Part shown: piece after piece, positions 34,417-43,066 of the stretch
Layout: the number at the start of each line of letters is the position of its first letter
Position numbering within the stretch: the stretch's first letter is position 1
Origin: Microbacterium sp. RU33B
GTDB taxonomy: Bacteria; Actinomycetota; Actinomycetes; Actinomycetales; Microbacteriaceae
Length of the DNA: 64,000 nucleotides
NCBI RefSeq assembly: GCF_900155915.1
Contig: NZ_FTPO01000001.1
Coordinates: 372,001 to 436,000 of the forward strand
Direction of reading: 5' to 3'
Made by a program: the position numbers and the translations under genes
The notes under the pieces: generated by a model
Database searches by the model: none
What the model was told of the DNA's origin: nothing
The model's input: only the letters and a program-made list of their open reading frames with translations

Positions 34417-35300
34417 GCGCACCCATCGTGGTCGGCTACACCGCCACCGATGCCGGAGCCGACGCCGTGGCCCTCGGCTCTCGGATCGCCCTCGCCACCG
34501 GTGCGGGCATCGAGCTCGTCCTGGTGCTCCCCGCCGACGACCGTTCCGTCATCACGCCGCCGGCGGCCGCCTACGACGCGCACGTGCGCAAGCAGGCCGA
34601 GGACTGGCTGTCGGATGCCGCGGCGACGGTGCCGGCATCCGTCGCCGTCTCGACCCAGGTGCGCACGGCGGAGTCGTTCGCAGAGGGTCTCGTGGCCGCT
34701 GCCGACGAACTCGCGGCGTCGCTCATCGTCGTGGGCGCCGCCAACGGCGGCCTGCGCGGCCGCCACCGTCTCGGCACGGTCGCCACCGAGCTGCTGCATT
34801 CGTCCGACGTCCCCGTCGCCCTCGCCCCGGAGGGCTCGCGCGACGTCGATCCGTCGATCGGCGTGACGCGCATCACGGCCGCCGTCGGCACGCGCCCCGG
34901 CACCGAGGCTCTCGTGGCCGAGGCGCTGGCGCTCACGGCGGCGGCGAACGCCGAGCTGCGTCTCGTGTCGCTGGTGACGGTCGACCTCCCACCCGGGGTC
35001 GACACCGGGGTGATCCGCATCGCGGGCGCCGCCCACGCCGGCGACGTGCTCGCCAAGGCGCGCCGCGAGCTTCCCGACGGACTCGCCGTCGAGGCCGTGA
35101 CCGCCGACGGCGAGTCGATCGAAGACGCCGTCGCCCATCTCAGCTGGGAGCCGGGAGAGCTCGCACTCGTCGGCTCGAGCCGGCTCGCGCAGCCGCGCCG
35201 GCTGTTCCTCGGCTCGACGGCCGCCAAGATGCTCCACGAACTGCCGGTGCCGATGGTCGTCGTGCCCCGTACCCGCACCACCGACGAAAAGGAGGCGTAA
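34413..35300 (+). CDS. Universal stress protein with two UspA domains
   Basis: A 295-residue cytoplasmic protein with two tandem UspA folds, about residues 1-140 and 150-290. Each ends in an ATP-binding-like motif: VGAANGGLRGRHRLGTVATE and VGSSRLAQPRRLFLGSTAAK. It overlaps the amine oxidase gene and is followed 3 bp later by the permease gene, so it is made as part of the putrescine operon. Tandem Usp proteins co-transcribed with APC permeases may modulate transport, but that is a guess from position. Confidence 0.88.
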   Translation: MSAPIVVGYTATDAGADAVALGSRIALATGAGIELVLVLPADDRSVITPPAAAYDAHVRKQAEDWLSDAAATVPASVAVSTQVRTAESFAEGLVAAADELAASLIVVGAANGGLRGRHRLGTVATELLHSSDVPVALAPEGSRDVDPSIGVTRITAAVGTRPGTEALVAEALALTAAANAELRLVSLVTVDLPPGVDTGVIRIAGAAHAGDVLAKARRELPDGLAVEAVTADGESIEDAVAHLSWEPGELALVGSSRLAQPRRLFLGSTAAKMLHELPVPMVVVPRTRTTDEKEA

Positions 35301-35303
35301 GCG

Positions 35304-36866
35304 ATGAGCGCACCCGAAGCCACGCCGCTTGCTCCCACGCCCGGCGACGAAGCCGGCGGACTGTCCAAGAAGGGCCTCAGCGCCGGCACGATCGGGCTGA
35401 TCGGCGCCGTCGTCATCGGCATCTCGTGCATCGCGCCGGCGTACACGTTCACGGCGGCGATCGGGCCCACGGCCTCCGTCGTCGGTCAGCAGATCCCGGC
35501 GATCATCCTGATCGGGTTCATCCCGATGCTGCTGGTCGCCTTCGGCTACCGCGAGCTCAACAACCGGATGCCCGACTCCGGCACGTCGTTCACGTGGGCG
35601 GCCCGCGCGTTCGGCCCGTGGGTGGGCTGGATGGCCGGATGGGGACTCGTCGTCGCGACGATCCTCGTGCTGTCCAACCTCGCCGGCGTCGCCGTCGACT
35701 TCCTGTTCCTGCTGATCGCCCAGATCACCGGCAATGCGGCGATCGCCGACCTGGCGGCCGAGACGTGGATCAACATCGTCGTCTGCCTGCTGTTCATGCT
35801 GGGGGCGACCCTGGTGTCGTACCGCGACATGCAGACGACGCAGAAGCTGCAGTACTTCCTCGTCACCTTCCAGGTGGCGGTGCTGCTGTTCTTCGCGATC
35901 TCGGCGATCGTGCAGGCCGTGAACGGCAACGCGTTCGACTTCATGCCGTTCGACTGGAACTGGTTCAACCCGTTCGCGGTCTCGTCGTTCGGCGCCGTCG
36001 CCGCGGGCCTGTCGCTGTCGATCTTCATCTTCTGGGGGTGGGACGTCACCCTCACGATGAACGAGGAGACGAAGGACCCCGAGAAGACCCCCGGTCGCGC
36101 CGCGACGCTCACGGTCATCACGATCGTGTCGCTGTACCTGCTGCTCGCCGTCGCGATGATCATGTTCGCGGGTGTCGGCACGGGCGATCTCGGCCTCGGC
36201 AACGAAGACATCCAGAGCAACGCGTTCTTCTTCCTGTCGGGCCCGATCCTCGGTCCCCTCGCGTTCCTCGTGTCGCTCGCGGTGCTGACGTCATCGGCCT
36301 CGTCGCTGCAGTCGACGTTCGTCGGCCCGGCCCGCACGCTCCTGGCGATGGGCCACTACGGCGCCCTCCCGTCGTCGTTCGCGAAGGTCAGCCCGCGGTT
36401 CTTCACGCCGGGCTACGCGACGATCGTCTCGGCGATCGTGGCCTCCGGCTTCTACGTCGTGATGCGCATCGTCTCCGAAGACACCCTGTGGGACACGATC
36501 CTCACCCTCGGGATGATGATCTGCTTCTACTACGGCATCACCGCGTTCGCGTGCGTGTGGTACTTCCGCAAGCAGTGGTTCGACTCGACGCGGAACGTCT
36601 TCTTCACGTTCCTGTTCCCGCTGATCGGCGGCGTGATCCTCGCCGTCCTGTTCGTCACCACGCTCATCGACTCGATGGACCCGGCCTACGGATCGGGCTC
36701 GCAGATCGGCGGTGTCGGCATCGTCTTCATCCTCGGCATGCTGATCATCGTCGTGGGCGTCGTGATCATGATCTGGCAGGCGATCAAGCGCCCCGCCTTC
36801 TTCAAGGGACAGACGCTGTCGATGGATGCTCCGCCGAGCGCCCGTCGCGCACGTCAGACTGTCTGA
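35304..36866 (+). CDS. APC-family amino acid/polyamine permease
   Basis: A 520-residue membrane protein of the amino acid-polyamine-organocation superfamily with about 12 hydrophobic segments. The first helix carries GLIGAVVIGISCIAPAYTFT, whose unwound glycine region is typical of the family. NEETKDPEKTPGRA matches the conserved cytoplasmic loop after helix 6. AAAGGAGG lies 10 nt before the ATG. By its place between a putrescine oxidase-like gene and a semialdehyde dehydrogenase gene it most likely imports putrescine or GABA. Confidence 0.88.
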   Translation: MSAPEATPLAPTPGDEAGGLSKKGLSAGTIGLIGAVVIGISCIAPAYTFTAAIGPTASVVGQQIPAIILIGFIPMLLVAFGYRELNNRMPDSGTSFTWAARAFGPWVGWMAGWGLVVATILVLSNLAGVAVDFLFLLIAQITGNAAIADLAAETWINIVVCLLFMLGATLVSYRDMQTTQKLQYFLVTFQVAVLLFFAISAIVQAVNGNAFDFMPFDWNWFNPFAVSSFGAVAAGLSLSIFIFWGWDVTLTMNEETKDPEKTPGRAATLTVITIVSLYLLLAVAMIMFAGVGTGDLGLGNEDIQSNAFFFLSGPILGPLAFLVSLAVLTSSASSLQSTFVGPARTLLAMGHYGALPSSFAKVSPRFFTPGYATIVSAIVASGFYVVMRIVSEDTLWDTILTLGMMICFYYGITAFACVWYFRKQWFDSTRNVFFTFLFPLIGGVILAVLFVTTLIDSMDPAYGSGSQIGGVGIVFILGMLIIVVGVVIMIWQAIKRPAFFKGQTLSMDAPPSARRARQTV

Positions 36867-36884
36867 ACAAGCGATCGGAGAAAA

Positions 36885-38249
36885 ATGAGCGATTACAAGG
36901 TCGTCAATCCCGCGACGGGGGAGACCCTCGCCACGTACGAGACCCTCACCGACGAGCAGGTCCAGCAGAAGCTCGCGACGGCGGATGCCGCGTTCCGCGC
37001 ATGGCGGGCGACCCCGGTCGCCGAACGCGCCGCGCTCGTGCGCCGTGCCGCGGAGCTGCACCGCGAGCGTCGCGACGAGCTCGCCGAGACCATCGTGCGC
37101 GAGATGGGCAAGCCGCTGGCCGCCGCGCTGGGCGAGGTCGACTTCGCCGCCGACATCACGGAGTTCTACGCCGACAACGCCGAGAAGATCTGCGGCGACC
37201 AGCCGCTGGAGATCCTCGGCGAGGGCACGGCGGTCGTGCGCCGCTCGCCCATCGGGGTGCTGCTGGGCATCATGCCGTGGAACTTCCCGTACTACCAGGT
37301 GGCGCGGTTCGCGGCCCCGAACCTCGTGATCGGCAATCCGATCCTGCTCAAGCACGCTCCGCAGTGCCCGGAGTCGGCGGCCGCGATCGAGGCCATCTAC
37401 CGCGACGCCGGTCTGCCGGAGGGCGCGTACACGAACCTCTACGTCACGAACGAGCAGTCGGCCGACATCATCGCCGATCCGCGCGTGCAGGGCGTCTCGG
37501 TCACGGGCTCGGAGCGCGCCGGCGCCGCCGTCGCCGAGGTCGCCGGCCGCAACCTCAAGAAGGTCGTGCTGGAGCTCGGCGGGTCCGACCCGTTCATCCT
37601 GCTGTCGACCGACGACCTCGACGCGACGGTGCAGATGGCCGTCGATGCGCGCCTCGACAACGTCGGGCAGTCGTGCAACGCCGCGAAGCGCTTCATCGTC
37701 GTCGACGGACTGTACGACGCGTTCGTGGAGAAGTTCACGGCGCTGATGGCGGATGCCAAGGTGGGCGACCCGTTCGCCGAAGACACCGTCCTCGGCCCGC
37801 TGTCGTCGCTGGCTGCGGCCGAGCGTCTTGCAGCCCAGGTCGACGAGGCCGTCGCGCAGGGGGCGACGGTCACCACGGGCGGCACGCGCGACGGCGCGTT
37901 CTACCCGGCCACGGTGCTCACCGATGTGACGCCCGACATGAACGTCTACCGCGAAGAGCTGTTCGGGCCGGTGGGCGTGGTCTACCGCGTGGCCGACGAG
38001 GACGCCGCCGTGCACCTGGCCAACGACACCGCCTTCGGTCTCGGCTCGTACGTCTTCACGACCGACGAGGAGCAGGCGGCCCGTGTGGCGGACCGCATCG
38101 ACGCCGGCATGGTCTACGTCAACGTCGTGCTCGCCGACAGCCCCGAGCTGCCGTTCGGCGGCGTCAAGCGCAGCGGCACCGGCCGGGAGATGGGTCTGCT
38201 GGGCGCCGACGAGTTCGTCAACAAGAAGCTCATCCGCATCGCCTCCTGA
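36885..38249 (+). CDS. NAD(P)-dependent aldehyde dehydrogenase, succinate-semialdehyde type
   Basis: A 454-residue aldehyde dehydrogenase with catalytic Cys264 in NVGQSCNAAKRF and general-base Glu230 in VLELGGSDPF. PWNFPYYQVARFAAPNL and the C-terminal ELPFGGVKRSGTGREMG are family blocks. Its short length and motif set match the Sad/YneI and GabD2-like succinate-semialdehyde dehydrogenases, which oxidise the GabT product to succinate for the TCA cycle. It could also oxidise 4-aminobutanal, the step for which no separate gene is present here. It is the last gene of the island, 18 bp after the permease. Confidence 0.9.
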   Translation: MSDYKVVNPATGETLATYETLTDEQVQQKLATADAAFRAWRATPVAERAALVRRAAELHRERRDELAETIVREMGKPLAAALGEVDFAADITEFYADNAEKICGDQPLEILGEGTAVVRRSPIGVLLGIMPWNFPYYQVARFAAPNLVIGNPILLKHAPQCPESAAAIEAIYRDAGLPEGAYTNLYVTNEQSADIIADPRVQGVSVTGSERAGAAVAEVAGRNLKKVVLELGGSDPFILLSTDDLDATVQMAVDARLDNVGQSCNAAKRFIVVDGLYDAFVEKFTALMADAKVGDPFAEDTVLGPLSSLAAAERLAAQVDEAVAQGATVTTGGTRDGAFYPATVLTDVTPDMNVYREELFGPVGVVYRVADEDAAVHLANDTAFGLGSYVFTTDEEQAARVADRIDAGMVYVNVVLADSPELPFGGVKRSGTGREMGLLGADEFVNKKLIRIAS

Positions 38250-38262
38250 CCCGTTGTCGACG

Positions 38263-38295
38263 CTGCCCCGTGACCGATCATCGGTCGCGGGGCAG
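38263..38295. terminator. Near-perfect hairpin between convergent genes
   Basis: CTGCCCCG-T-GACCGAT (38263-38278) pairs with ATCGGTC-G-CGGGGCAG (38280-38295). It is placed between the aldehyde dehydrogenase and the convergent TPR gene and overlaps the last codons of the latter. It is a probable bidirectional terminator. Confidence 0.75.
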
Positions 38296-38892
38296 CTCTG
38301 CGATGGCCTCGTCGGCCCACGCCACCTGCTGAGGCGTTCCCCACCGCTCGGCGGCCTCGCGCGACGCCTGGAACGAGGCCAGGGCCTCGGGCAGGCGGCC
38401 CGCGTCGACGTGCGACCATCCGGCGTTGTTGTGCAGAGCGACGCGCCAGCGGAGCGTGCGCGGGTCGTCGGTCTCGTCGAGCACCGCGAGGGCCTCGGCC
38501 GTCCAGTCGTCGGCGTGGTCGGGTTCGACGATCGCCAGCATGTGCAGCGCGTCGACCCGCAGGAAGACGAGCCCGACGGATGCCGCGACCGCTGCCGCCG
38601 CGCGGAAGTCCCCGATCGCGGCATCCGGGTCGCCGGCGGAGTTGTGCAGGCGTCCTCTCTCGAGGCGGGTCCGCACGTGCGCCGCGGGATCCTCCGACGC
38701 GACCGCGTCCAGCAGGGCGTGCGCCTCGGCGAACCTCTCCTGCAGGCCGAGCGCCCGGGCGATCTGGGTCTGGAGCTCGGCGCGGGTCGCGGCATCCTTC
38801 TCCGCGTCCGCCGCCGCCCGCAGGCGGGCCTCCGATCCCGCCGCGTCGGCGAAGTCCCACAGGGCGTCGAGCCGGGTCTGATCCAGTGCCAT
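38278..38892 (-). CDS. Tetratricopeptide-repeat-like protein
   Basis: A 204-residue soluble protein made almost wholly of paired helices. Several TPR-like 34-residue units can be seen (LQTQIARALGLQERFAEAHA; HNNAGWSHVDAGRLPEALA). Such scaffolds mediate protein contacts, and no catalytic domain is attached. The start ATG at 38892 is preceded 6 nt upstream by TACGAT with no Shine-Dalgarno, pointing to a leaderless mRNA. No specific partner is suggested by its neighbours. Confidence 0.78.
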   Translation of the reverse strand: MALDQTRLDALWDFADAAGSEARLRAAADAEKDAATRAELQTQIARALGLQERFAEAHALLDAVASEDPAAHVRTRLERGRLHNSAGDPDAAIGDFRAAAAVAASVGLVFLRVDALHMLAIVEPDHADDWTAEALAVLDETDDPRTLRWRVALHNNAGWSHVDAGRLPEALASFQASREAAERWGTPQQVAWADEAIAELPRDR

Positions 38893-38957
38893 GAGGGAAT
38901 CGTATTCACGGTCCGGGGCCCCTGTCGCGGCCGCCTCCGAGTGGGCAGGATGGGAGC

Positions 38958-39395
38958 ATGGACGAGAACTCCGACGTCGTCGCATCGCTCTCCGACGCGC
39001 AGTGCTGGGAGCACCTCCACACGCAGGAGCTCGGTCGCCTCGTGACGCAGGCCCACGGCGTCCTCGACGTCTTCCCCGTCAACTACGTGGTCGACGACGA
39101 ATCGATCGTGTTCCGCACGGCCGGCGGCTCGAAGCTGTTCGAGCTGACGGTGAACGACGAAGTCCTGTTCGAGGCCGACGACCACACGGGGACGGATGCC
39201 TGGAGCGTCGTCGTACGCGGACACGCGCGGCGCCTCGACACCGCGGCGGAGGTGGAGCGCGCCGACGCGCTGCCGCTCTCGCCGTGGATCCCGACGCTCA
39301 AATACGATTACGTCCGCATCACCCCCACGAGCCTGTCCGGACGCGCCTTCCGCCGCGGCCCCGAACCCGACAGGTACGGCATCCAGGACTACTGA
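38958..39395 (+). CDS. Pyridoxamine 5'-phosphate oxidase-like FMN/F420-binding split-barrel protein
   Basis: A 145-residue split beta-barrel of the pyridoxamine-phosphate-oxidase-like superfamily. The opening LSDAQCWEHLHTQELGRLV and VFPVNYVVDDESIVFRT are typical of the subgroup that binds FMN or F420 (PF12900-like). Actinobacteria carry many such paralogues with unknown reductase or sequestration roles. CAGGAT lies 6 nt before the ATG, so it may be leaderless. It has no functional link to the downstream translation genes. Confidence 0.82.
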   Translation: MDENSDVVASLSDAQCWEHLHTQELGRLVTQAHGVLDVFPVNYVVDDESIVFRTAGGSKLFELTVNDEVLFEADDHTGTDAWSVVVRGHARRLDTAAEVERADALPLSPWIPTLKYDYVRITPTSLSGRAFRRGPEPDRYGIQDY

Positions 39396-39433
39396 GACCC
39401 GCCCCTCGGTTCGCGGCGGGTTCGGCCATGCCG

Positions 39434-39505
39434 TACACTTGAGCGTGCAGTTGAAGTCTGCATTCTTTCGCCATGCCCACTCGTGGGCGGCCCTCCGATG
39501 GAGGG
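39434..39505 (+). promoter_or_regulatory. Promoter and structured leader upstream of tRNA-Trp/secE/nusG
   Basis: TACACT at 39434-39439 is a plausible -10; no convincing -35 was found. Two short perfect hairpins follow: GCCCAC-TC-GTGGGC (39475-39488) and CCCTCC-GAT-GGAGGG (39491-39505). They lie between the presumed transcription start and the tRNA, so they may guide processing of the tRNA-mRNA transcript. Function is inferred. Confidence 0.4.
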
Positions 39506-39548
39506 TTCCGGCAGGGGAGTGCAGGCATCCCGGGGCCTCGAGGCCTCT

Positions 39549-39621
<73 letters not shown>

Positions 39622-39667
39622 CGTGTCGGCGCGAGCCGATTCATGGAAGGTAATCAGGTGGGTTTCG

Positions 39668-39931
39668 ATGGTCCAGGATGAGCCGAACGGCGAGGTCGTC
39701 GCCAAGAGCGACGCGCCCCGCGAGAAGAAGCTGAACTTCTTCGCGCGCATCGCTCTGTTCATCCGTCAGGTGTTCGCTGAGCTCCGCAAGGTCGTCACGC
39801 CGACGCGCCAGGAGCTCGTGAAGTTCACCGGCGTGGTGCTCGGGTTCGTCATCGTGATGATGGGGATCGTCTACGGCCTCGACGTGTTCTTCGTCTGGGT
39901 GACGCAGAACGTCTTCGGGATCCCCTCCTGA
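39668..39931 (+). CDS. secE: Preprotein translocase subunit SecE
   Basis: The small essential subunit of the SecYEG channel, 87 residues. A charged N-terminus ([19 protein letters not shown]) leads into the conserved amphipathic segment [20 protein letters not shown] and a single C-terminal membrane helix ([19 protein letters not shown]). This is the one-helix form usual outside enterobacteria. AGGTGG lies 7 nt before the ATG. It sits between tRNA-Trp and nusG, as in most bacteria. Confidence 0.96.
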   Translation: MVQDEPNGEVVAKSDAPREKKLNFFARIALFIRQVFAELRKVVTPTRQELVKFTGVVLGFVIVMMGIVYGLDVFFVWVTQNVFGIPS

Positions 39932-40001
39932 CGAACTGACCGCACGAGGGAAGGGCTGTGCCTCCTCGGGGCATCCCCACCCGTCAACGGAAGAGAACCA
40001 A

Positions 40002-41087
40002 GTGTCAGAACGATATACAGACGACGCCGACTGGGCGACGGCCGCCGAGCAGTCCTCCGAGGACGACGAGGCCCAGGAGGGCAACGTCCTCCAGGCCGAG
40101 GAGCGCTCCGTCGAGCCCGCCGAGCACGTTGCTCTGCACATCATCGACGAGGACGACGAGTCGTCCGACCTCGAAGACATCGACATCGACATCGACGACC
40201 CGGAGGCCGACGCCATCGTGAACGACGCGCTCGACATCGACGAGGCCGCGGAAGCGCAGGCTGCAGCCGAGGCCCTCAACGAATCCATCGCAGAAGAGGC
40301 CGCCGAGTACGTCGCGGCCCACGCCGACGACGTCACGCCCTACGACGGCCCCGACGTGAACGGCGAAGAAGACCGTCCGGTCCTCGACGAGGAATTCCAG
40401 GGCGAGCTCGGTGCGGCGCAGGCCGAGGTTGACGACGCCGAAGCCGCTGAGGAGTCCGACGGCGACGTCGACCCGTACGAGGAGTTCCGCATGGATCTGC
40501 GGATGCTCCCCGGCAAGTGGTACGTCATCCACTCCTACGCGGGCTTCGAGCGCAAGGTGAAGGCCAACATCGAGCAGCGCAAGAACACGCTCGAGGTCGA
40601 GGACGACATCTACCAGATCGAGGTCCCGATGGAGGACGTCGTCGAGATCAAGAACGGGCAGCGCAAGATGGTCACGCGCGTCCGGATCCCCGGCTACGTG
40701 CTCGTGCGCATGGAGCTCAACGAAGACACCTGGTCGGTCGTGCGTCACACGCCCGGCGTCACGGGCTTCGTGGGCAACGCGCACAACCCGACTCCCCTCC
40801 GCTTCGAGGAGGCCTTCAACATGCTGAAGAGCCTCGTCGAGGTCAAGGAGGTCGCGACGACGAAGGCCGGCGGCGCCAAGCGCGGTCCGTCCCTCGCGCG
40901 CACCATCCCCGCCGAGGTCGATTTCGAGGTCGGCGAGACCATCACGATCAAGGAGGGCTCGTTCGCGGGTCTTCCCGGAACGATCAGCGAGATCAAGCCG
41001 GAGAGCGGCAAGCTCACGGTGCTCGTCTCGCTCTTCGAGCGCGAGACGCCGGTCGAGCTGTCGTTCGACCAGGTCACCAAGCTCTGA
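40002..41087 (+). CDS. nusG: Transcription termination/antitermination factor NusG with acidic extension
   Basis: A 361-residue transcription elongation factor that links RNA polymerase to Rho and ribosomes. The NGN domain starts around residue 173 ([20 protein letters not shown]) and includes [12 protein letters not shown]. The KOW domain near the C-terminus reads [19 protein letters not shown]. Residues 1-165 are a low-complexity tail extremely rich in Asp and Glu, a feature of actinobacterial NusG and longer than the about 180-residue E. coli form. GTG is the start, with GGAAGAG 8-14 nt upstream. Confidence 0.96.
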   Translation: MSERYTDDADWATAAEQSSEDDEAQEGNVLQAEERSVEPAEHVALHIIDEDDESSDLEDIDIDIDDPEADAIVNDALDIDEAAEAQAAAEALNESIAEEAAEYVAAHADDVTPYDGPDVNGEEDRPVLDEEFQGELGAAQAEVDDAEAAEESDGDVDPYEEFRMDLRMLPGKWYVIHSYAGFERKVKANIEQRKNTLEVEDDIYQIEVPMEDVVEIKNGQRKMVTRVRIPGYVLVRMELNEDTWSVVRHTPGVTGFVGNAHNPTPLRFEEAFNMLKSLVEVKEVATTKAGGAKRGPSLARTIPAEVDFEVGETITIKEGSFAGLPGTISEIKPESGKLTVLVSLFERETPVELSFDQVTKL

Positions 41088-41096
41088 CCCAGACTT

Positions 41097-41169
41097 CCCG
41101 GGCTCTGCCCGGGGGAACCGCTGCCCGGAGATGCCGGGCGTGCGGGAGAACGGATGCTCCGGCATCCGT
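41097..41169 (+). promoter_or_regulatory. Three tandem hairpins in the rplK leader
   Basis: In the 101 bp between nusG and rplK there are three perfect stem-loops: CCCGGG-CTCTG-CCCGGG (41097-41113), GCCCGG-AGATG-CCGGGC (41123-41139) and ACGGATGC-TCCG-GCATCCGT (41150-41169). The last ends just before the AAAGGAA ribosome binding site. L1 represses its own rplK-rplA mRNA in many bacteria by binding a leader structure, so this region is the likely site, but I cannot match the L1 consensus by eye. Confidence 0.45.
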
Positions 41170-41188
41170 TCGATGAAAGGAAACAAGA

Positions 41189-41620
41189 ATGGCACCGAAG
41201 AAGAAGGTGACCGGCCTGATCAAGCTTCAGATCAACGCCGGTGCCGCCAACCCGGCGCCGCCGATCGGGCCCGCGCTCGGTCAGCATGGCGTCAACATCA
41301 TGGAGTTCTGCAAGGCGTACAACGCCGCGACCGAGTCGCAGCGCGGCAACGTCATCCCCGTCGAGATCACCGTCTACGAGGACCGCAGCTTCACGTTCAT
41401 CCTGAAGACCCCGCCCGCCGCGGAGCTCATCAAGAAGGCCGCCGGAGTCCAGAAGGGCTCCAAGACGCCGCACACGGTCAAGGTCGCCAAGCTCACCAAG
41501 GAGCAGGTGCGCCAGATCGCCGAGACGAAGCAGCCCGACCTGAACGCCAACGACCTCGAGGCCGCCTCGAAGATCATCGCCGGCACCGCCCGTTCCATGG
41601 GCATCACGGTCGAGGACTGA
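41189..41620 (+). CDS. rplK: 50S ribosomal protein L11
   Basis: A 143-residue large-subunit protein that binds the GTPase-associated region of 23S rRNA and is needed for stringent-factor sensing. The N-terminal domain shows [20 protein letters not shown], and the rRNA-binding C-terminal domain ends in [18 protein letters not shown]. Length is standard. AAAGGAA precedes the ATG. It forms an operon with rplA, 14 bp downstream. Confidence 0.98.
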   Translation: MAPKKKVTGLIKLQINAGAANPAPPIGPALGQHGVNIMEFCKAYNAATESQRGNVIPVEITVYEDRSFTFILKTPPAAELIKKAAGVQKGSKTPHTVKVAKLTKEQVRQIAETKQPDLNANDLEAASKIIAGTARSMGITVED

Positions 41621-41634
41621 GGGGAGAGCTAGAC

Positions 41635-42324
41635 ATGGCACACAAGTCCAAGGCCTACGAGGCCGCCGCGGCGAAGATCGACCGCGACAAGTTCTACTCC
41701 CCGTCCGAGGCCGTCGTCCTCGCGAAGGAGACCGGCTCGAAGAAGTTCGACTCGACCGTCGAGGTCGCGCTGAAGCTCGCCGTCGACCCCCGCAAGGCCG
41801 ACCAGATGGTGCGCGGCACCGTCATGCTCCCGCACGGCACGGGCAAGACCGCCCGCGTCATCGTGTTCGCGACCGGTCCGGCCGCCGAGGCCGCGATCGC
41901 CGCGGGTGCGGATGAGGTCGGCGGCGCCGAGCTCATCGAGAAGGTCGCCGCAGGGTGGACCGACTTCGACGCAGCCGTCTCGACCCCCGAGCTCATGGGC
42001 CAGGTCGGTCGTCTCGGAAAGGTGCTCGGCCCCCGTGGCCTCATGCCCAACCCGAAGACCGGCACCGTGACGCCCAACGCAGCCAAGGCTGTCGAAGACA
42101 TCAAGGGCGGCAAGATCGAGTTCCGCGTCGACAAGCACGCCAACGTGCACTTCATCGTCGGCAAGTCCTCGTTCACGGCCGAGCAGCTCGACGAGAACCT
42201 CGCGGCCGCGATCGACGAGATCGTGCGTCTGAAGCCCTCGAGCTCGAAGGGCCGCTACATCCAGAAGGGTGCGGTGTCGACCACGTTCGGTCCCGGCATC
42301 CCGCTGGACGTCAACGCGTTCTGA
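41635..42324 (+). CDS. rplA: 50S ribosomal protein L1
   Basis: A 229-residue protein of the L1 stalk, which helps release deacylated tRNA and also represses its own operon. Conserved blocks are [38 protein letters not shown] and [24 protein letters not shown] lies 6 nt before ATG. The operon ends after this gene at a hairpin. Confidence 0.98.
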   Translation: MAHKSKAYEAAAAKIDRDKFYSPSEAVVLAKETGSKKFDSTVEVALKLAVDPRKADQMVRGTVMLPHGTGKTARVIVFATGPAAEAAIAAGADEVGGAELIEKVAAGWTDFDAAVSTPELMGQVGRLGKVLGPRGLMPNPKTGTVTPNAAKAVEDIKGGKIEFRVDKHANVHFIVGKSSFTAEQLDENLAAAIDEIVRLKPSSSKGRYIQKGAVSTTFGPGIPLDVNAF

Positions 42325-42339
42325 TCCCTCGGATCACGG

Positions 42340-42365
42340 AGGGCCTCACCTGCGGGTGGGGCCCT
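42340..42365. terminator. Terminator of the rplK-rplA operon
   Basis: AGGGCCTCACC (42340-42350) pairs with GGTGGGGCCCT (42355-42365) with one mismatch and a 4-base loop. It lies 16 bp after the rplA stop and before the convergent acylphosphatase gene, with a short TTCG tail. Confidence 0.72.
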
Positions 42366-42380
42366 TCGCCGTTGCCGGAC

Positions 42381-42656
42381 TCAGCGGTCGCGGCGCACCT
42401 CGAACCCGCGCTCCTCGGTGGGAGCGGCATCCGTCACGGTCGCCGCGTCGACCCGTGCGCCGGGCGGCCCTTCCGCCATCCACGCGAGCACCTGGTCGAT
42501 CTGTGCGTCCGTGCCTTCGATCTCGGCCTCGACGCGCCCGTCGCGGAGGTTGCGCACCCAGCCGGACGCATGGGCGTCGTGCGCGACCATCCGCAGCGTG
42601 TAGCGGTAGCCGACGCCCTGGACGTCGCCGGAGACGAGCACGTGGACGCGGCGCAT
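42381..42656 (-). CDS. acyP: Acylphosphatase
   Basis: A small 91-residue ferredoxin-fold enzyme that hydrolyses carboxyl-phosphate bonds such as those of acetyl phosphate. The signature VSGDVQGVGYRYT holds the catalytic Arg, and GWVRNLRDGRVEAEIEG holds the catalytic Asn. The ATG is preceded 6 nt upstream by CAAGAT with no Shine-Dalgarno, pointing to leaderless expression. It is convergent with rplA and divergent from the DUF1801 gene. Confidence 0.94.
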   Translation of the reverse strand: MRRVHVLVSGDVQGVGYRYTLRMVAHDAHASGWVRNLRDGRVEAEIEGTDAQIDQVLAWMAEGPPGARVDAATVTDAAPTEERGFEVRRDR

Positions 42657-42701
42657 CCCCCCATCTTGCCCGCGCCGGGGTCCGCGCGACAGGATGCCGT
42701 C

Positions 42702-43046
42702 ATGGGAACCGTCGACGAGTATCTGACCACCCTCGACGCCGACGACCGCGCGGCGGTCGCCCGGGTCTACGACATCGCGCGCGTGCTCGTGCCCGATGCG
42801 GAGCAGGGGAAGGGATACGGGATGCCGGCGCTGGTCCACCGCGGAAAGCCTCTCGTGTCGGTCGTGCGCGCGAAGAAGCACATCGGCGTGTACCCCTTCA
42901 GCCCCGACGCGGTGGCGGCCGCGGCGCCGCTGCTGGAGGGGTTCGACCTCGACAAGGGCACGATCCGCTTCGCGCCGGGGCATCCGCTGCCGGATGCTGC
43001 GATCCGGGCGTTCGTGGCGTTCCGCAAGGACCAGATCGAGGGCTGA
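42702..43046 (+). CDS. DUF1801 (YdhG-like) domain protein
   Basis: A 114-residue protein of the DUF1801/YdhG superfamily, which resembles frataxin-fold proteins. MGTVDEYLTTLDADDRAAVA, GYGMPALVHRGKPLVSV and HIGVYPFSP are family blocks. Its biochemical role is unknown. CAGGAT lies 6 nt before the ATG, and its start is only 45 bp from the divergent acylphosphatase start, so the two promoters overlap. Confidence 0.82.
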   Translation: MGTVDEYLTTLDADDRAAVARVYDIARVLVPDAEQGKGYGMPALVHRGKPLVSVVRAKKHIGVYPFSPDAVAAAAPLLEGFDLDKGTIRFAPGHPLPDAAIRAFVAFRKDQIEG

Positions 43047-43066
43047 GTGCAGGAGGGCGATCGGGC

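Noticed and set aside
34358..38332. Very long 1,324-codon open frame across the universal stress, permease and dehydrogenase genes
   Set aside because: It is out of frame with three well-supported proteins and is strongly Arg/His biased.
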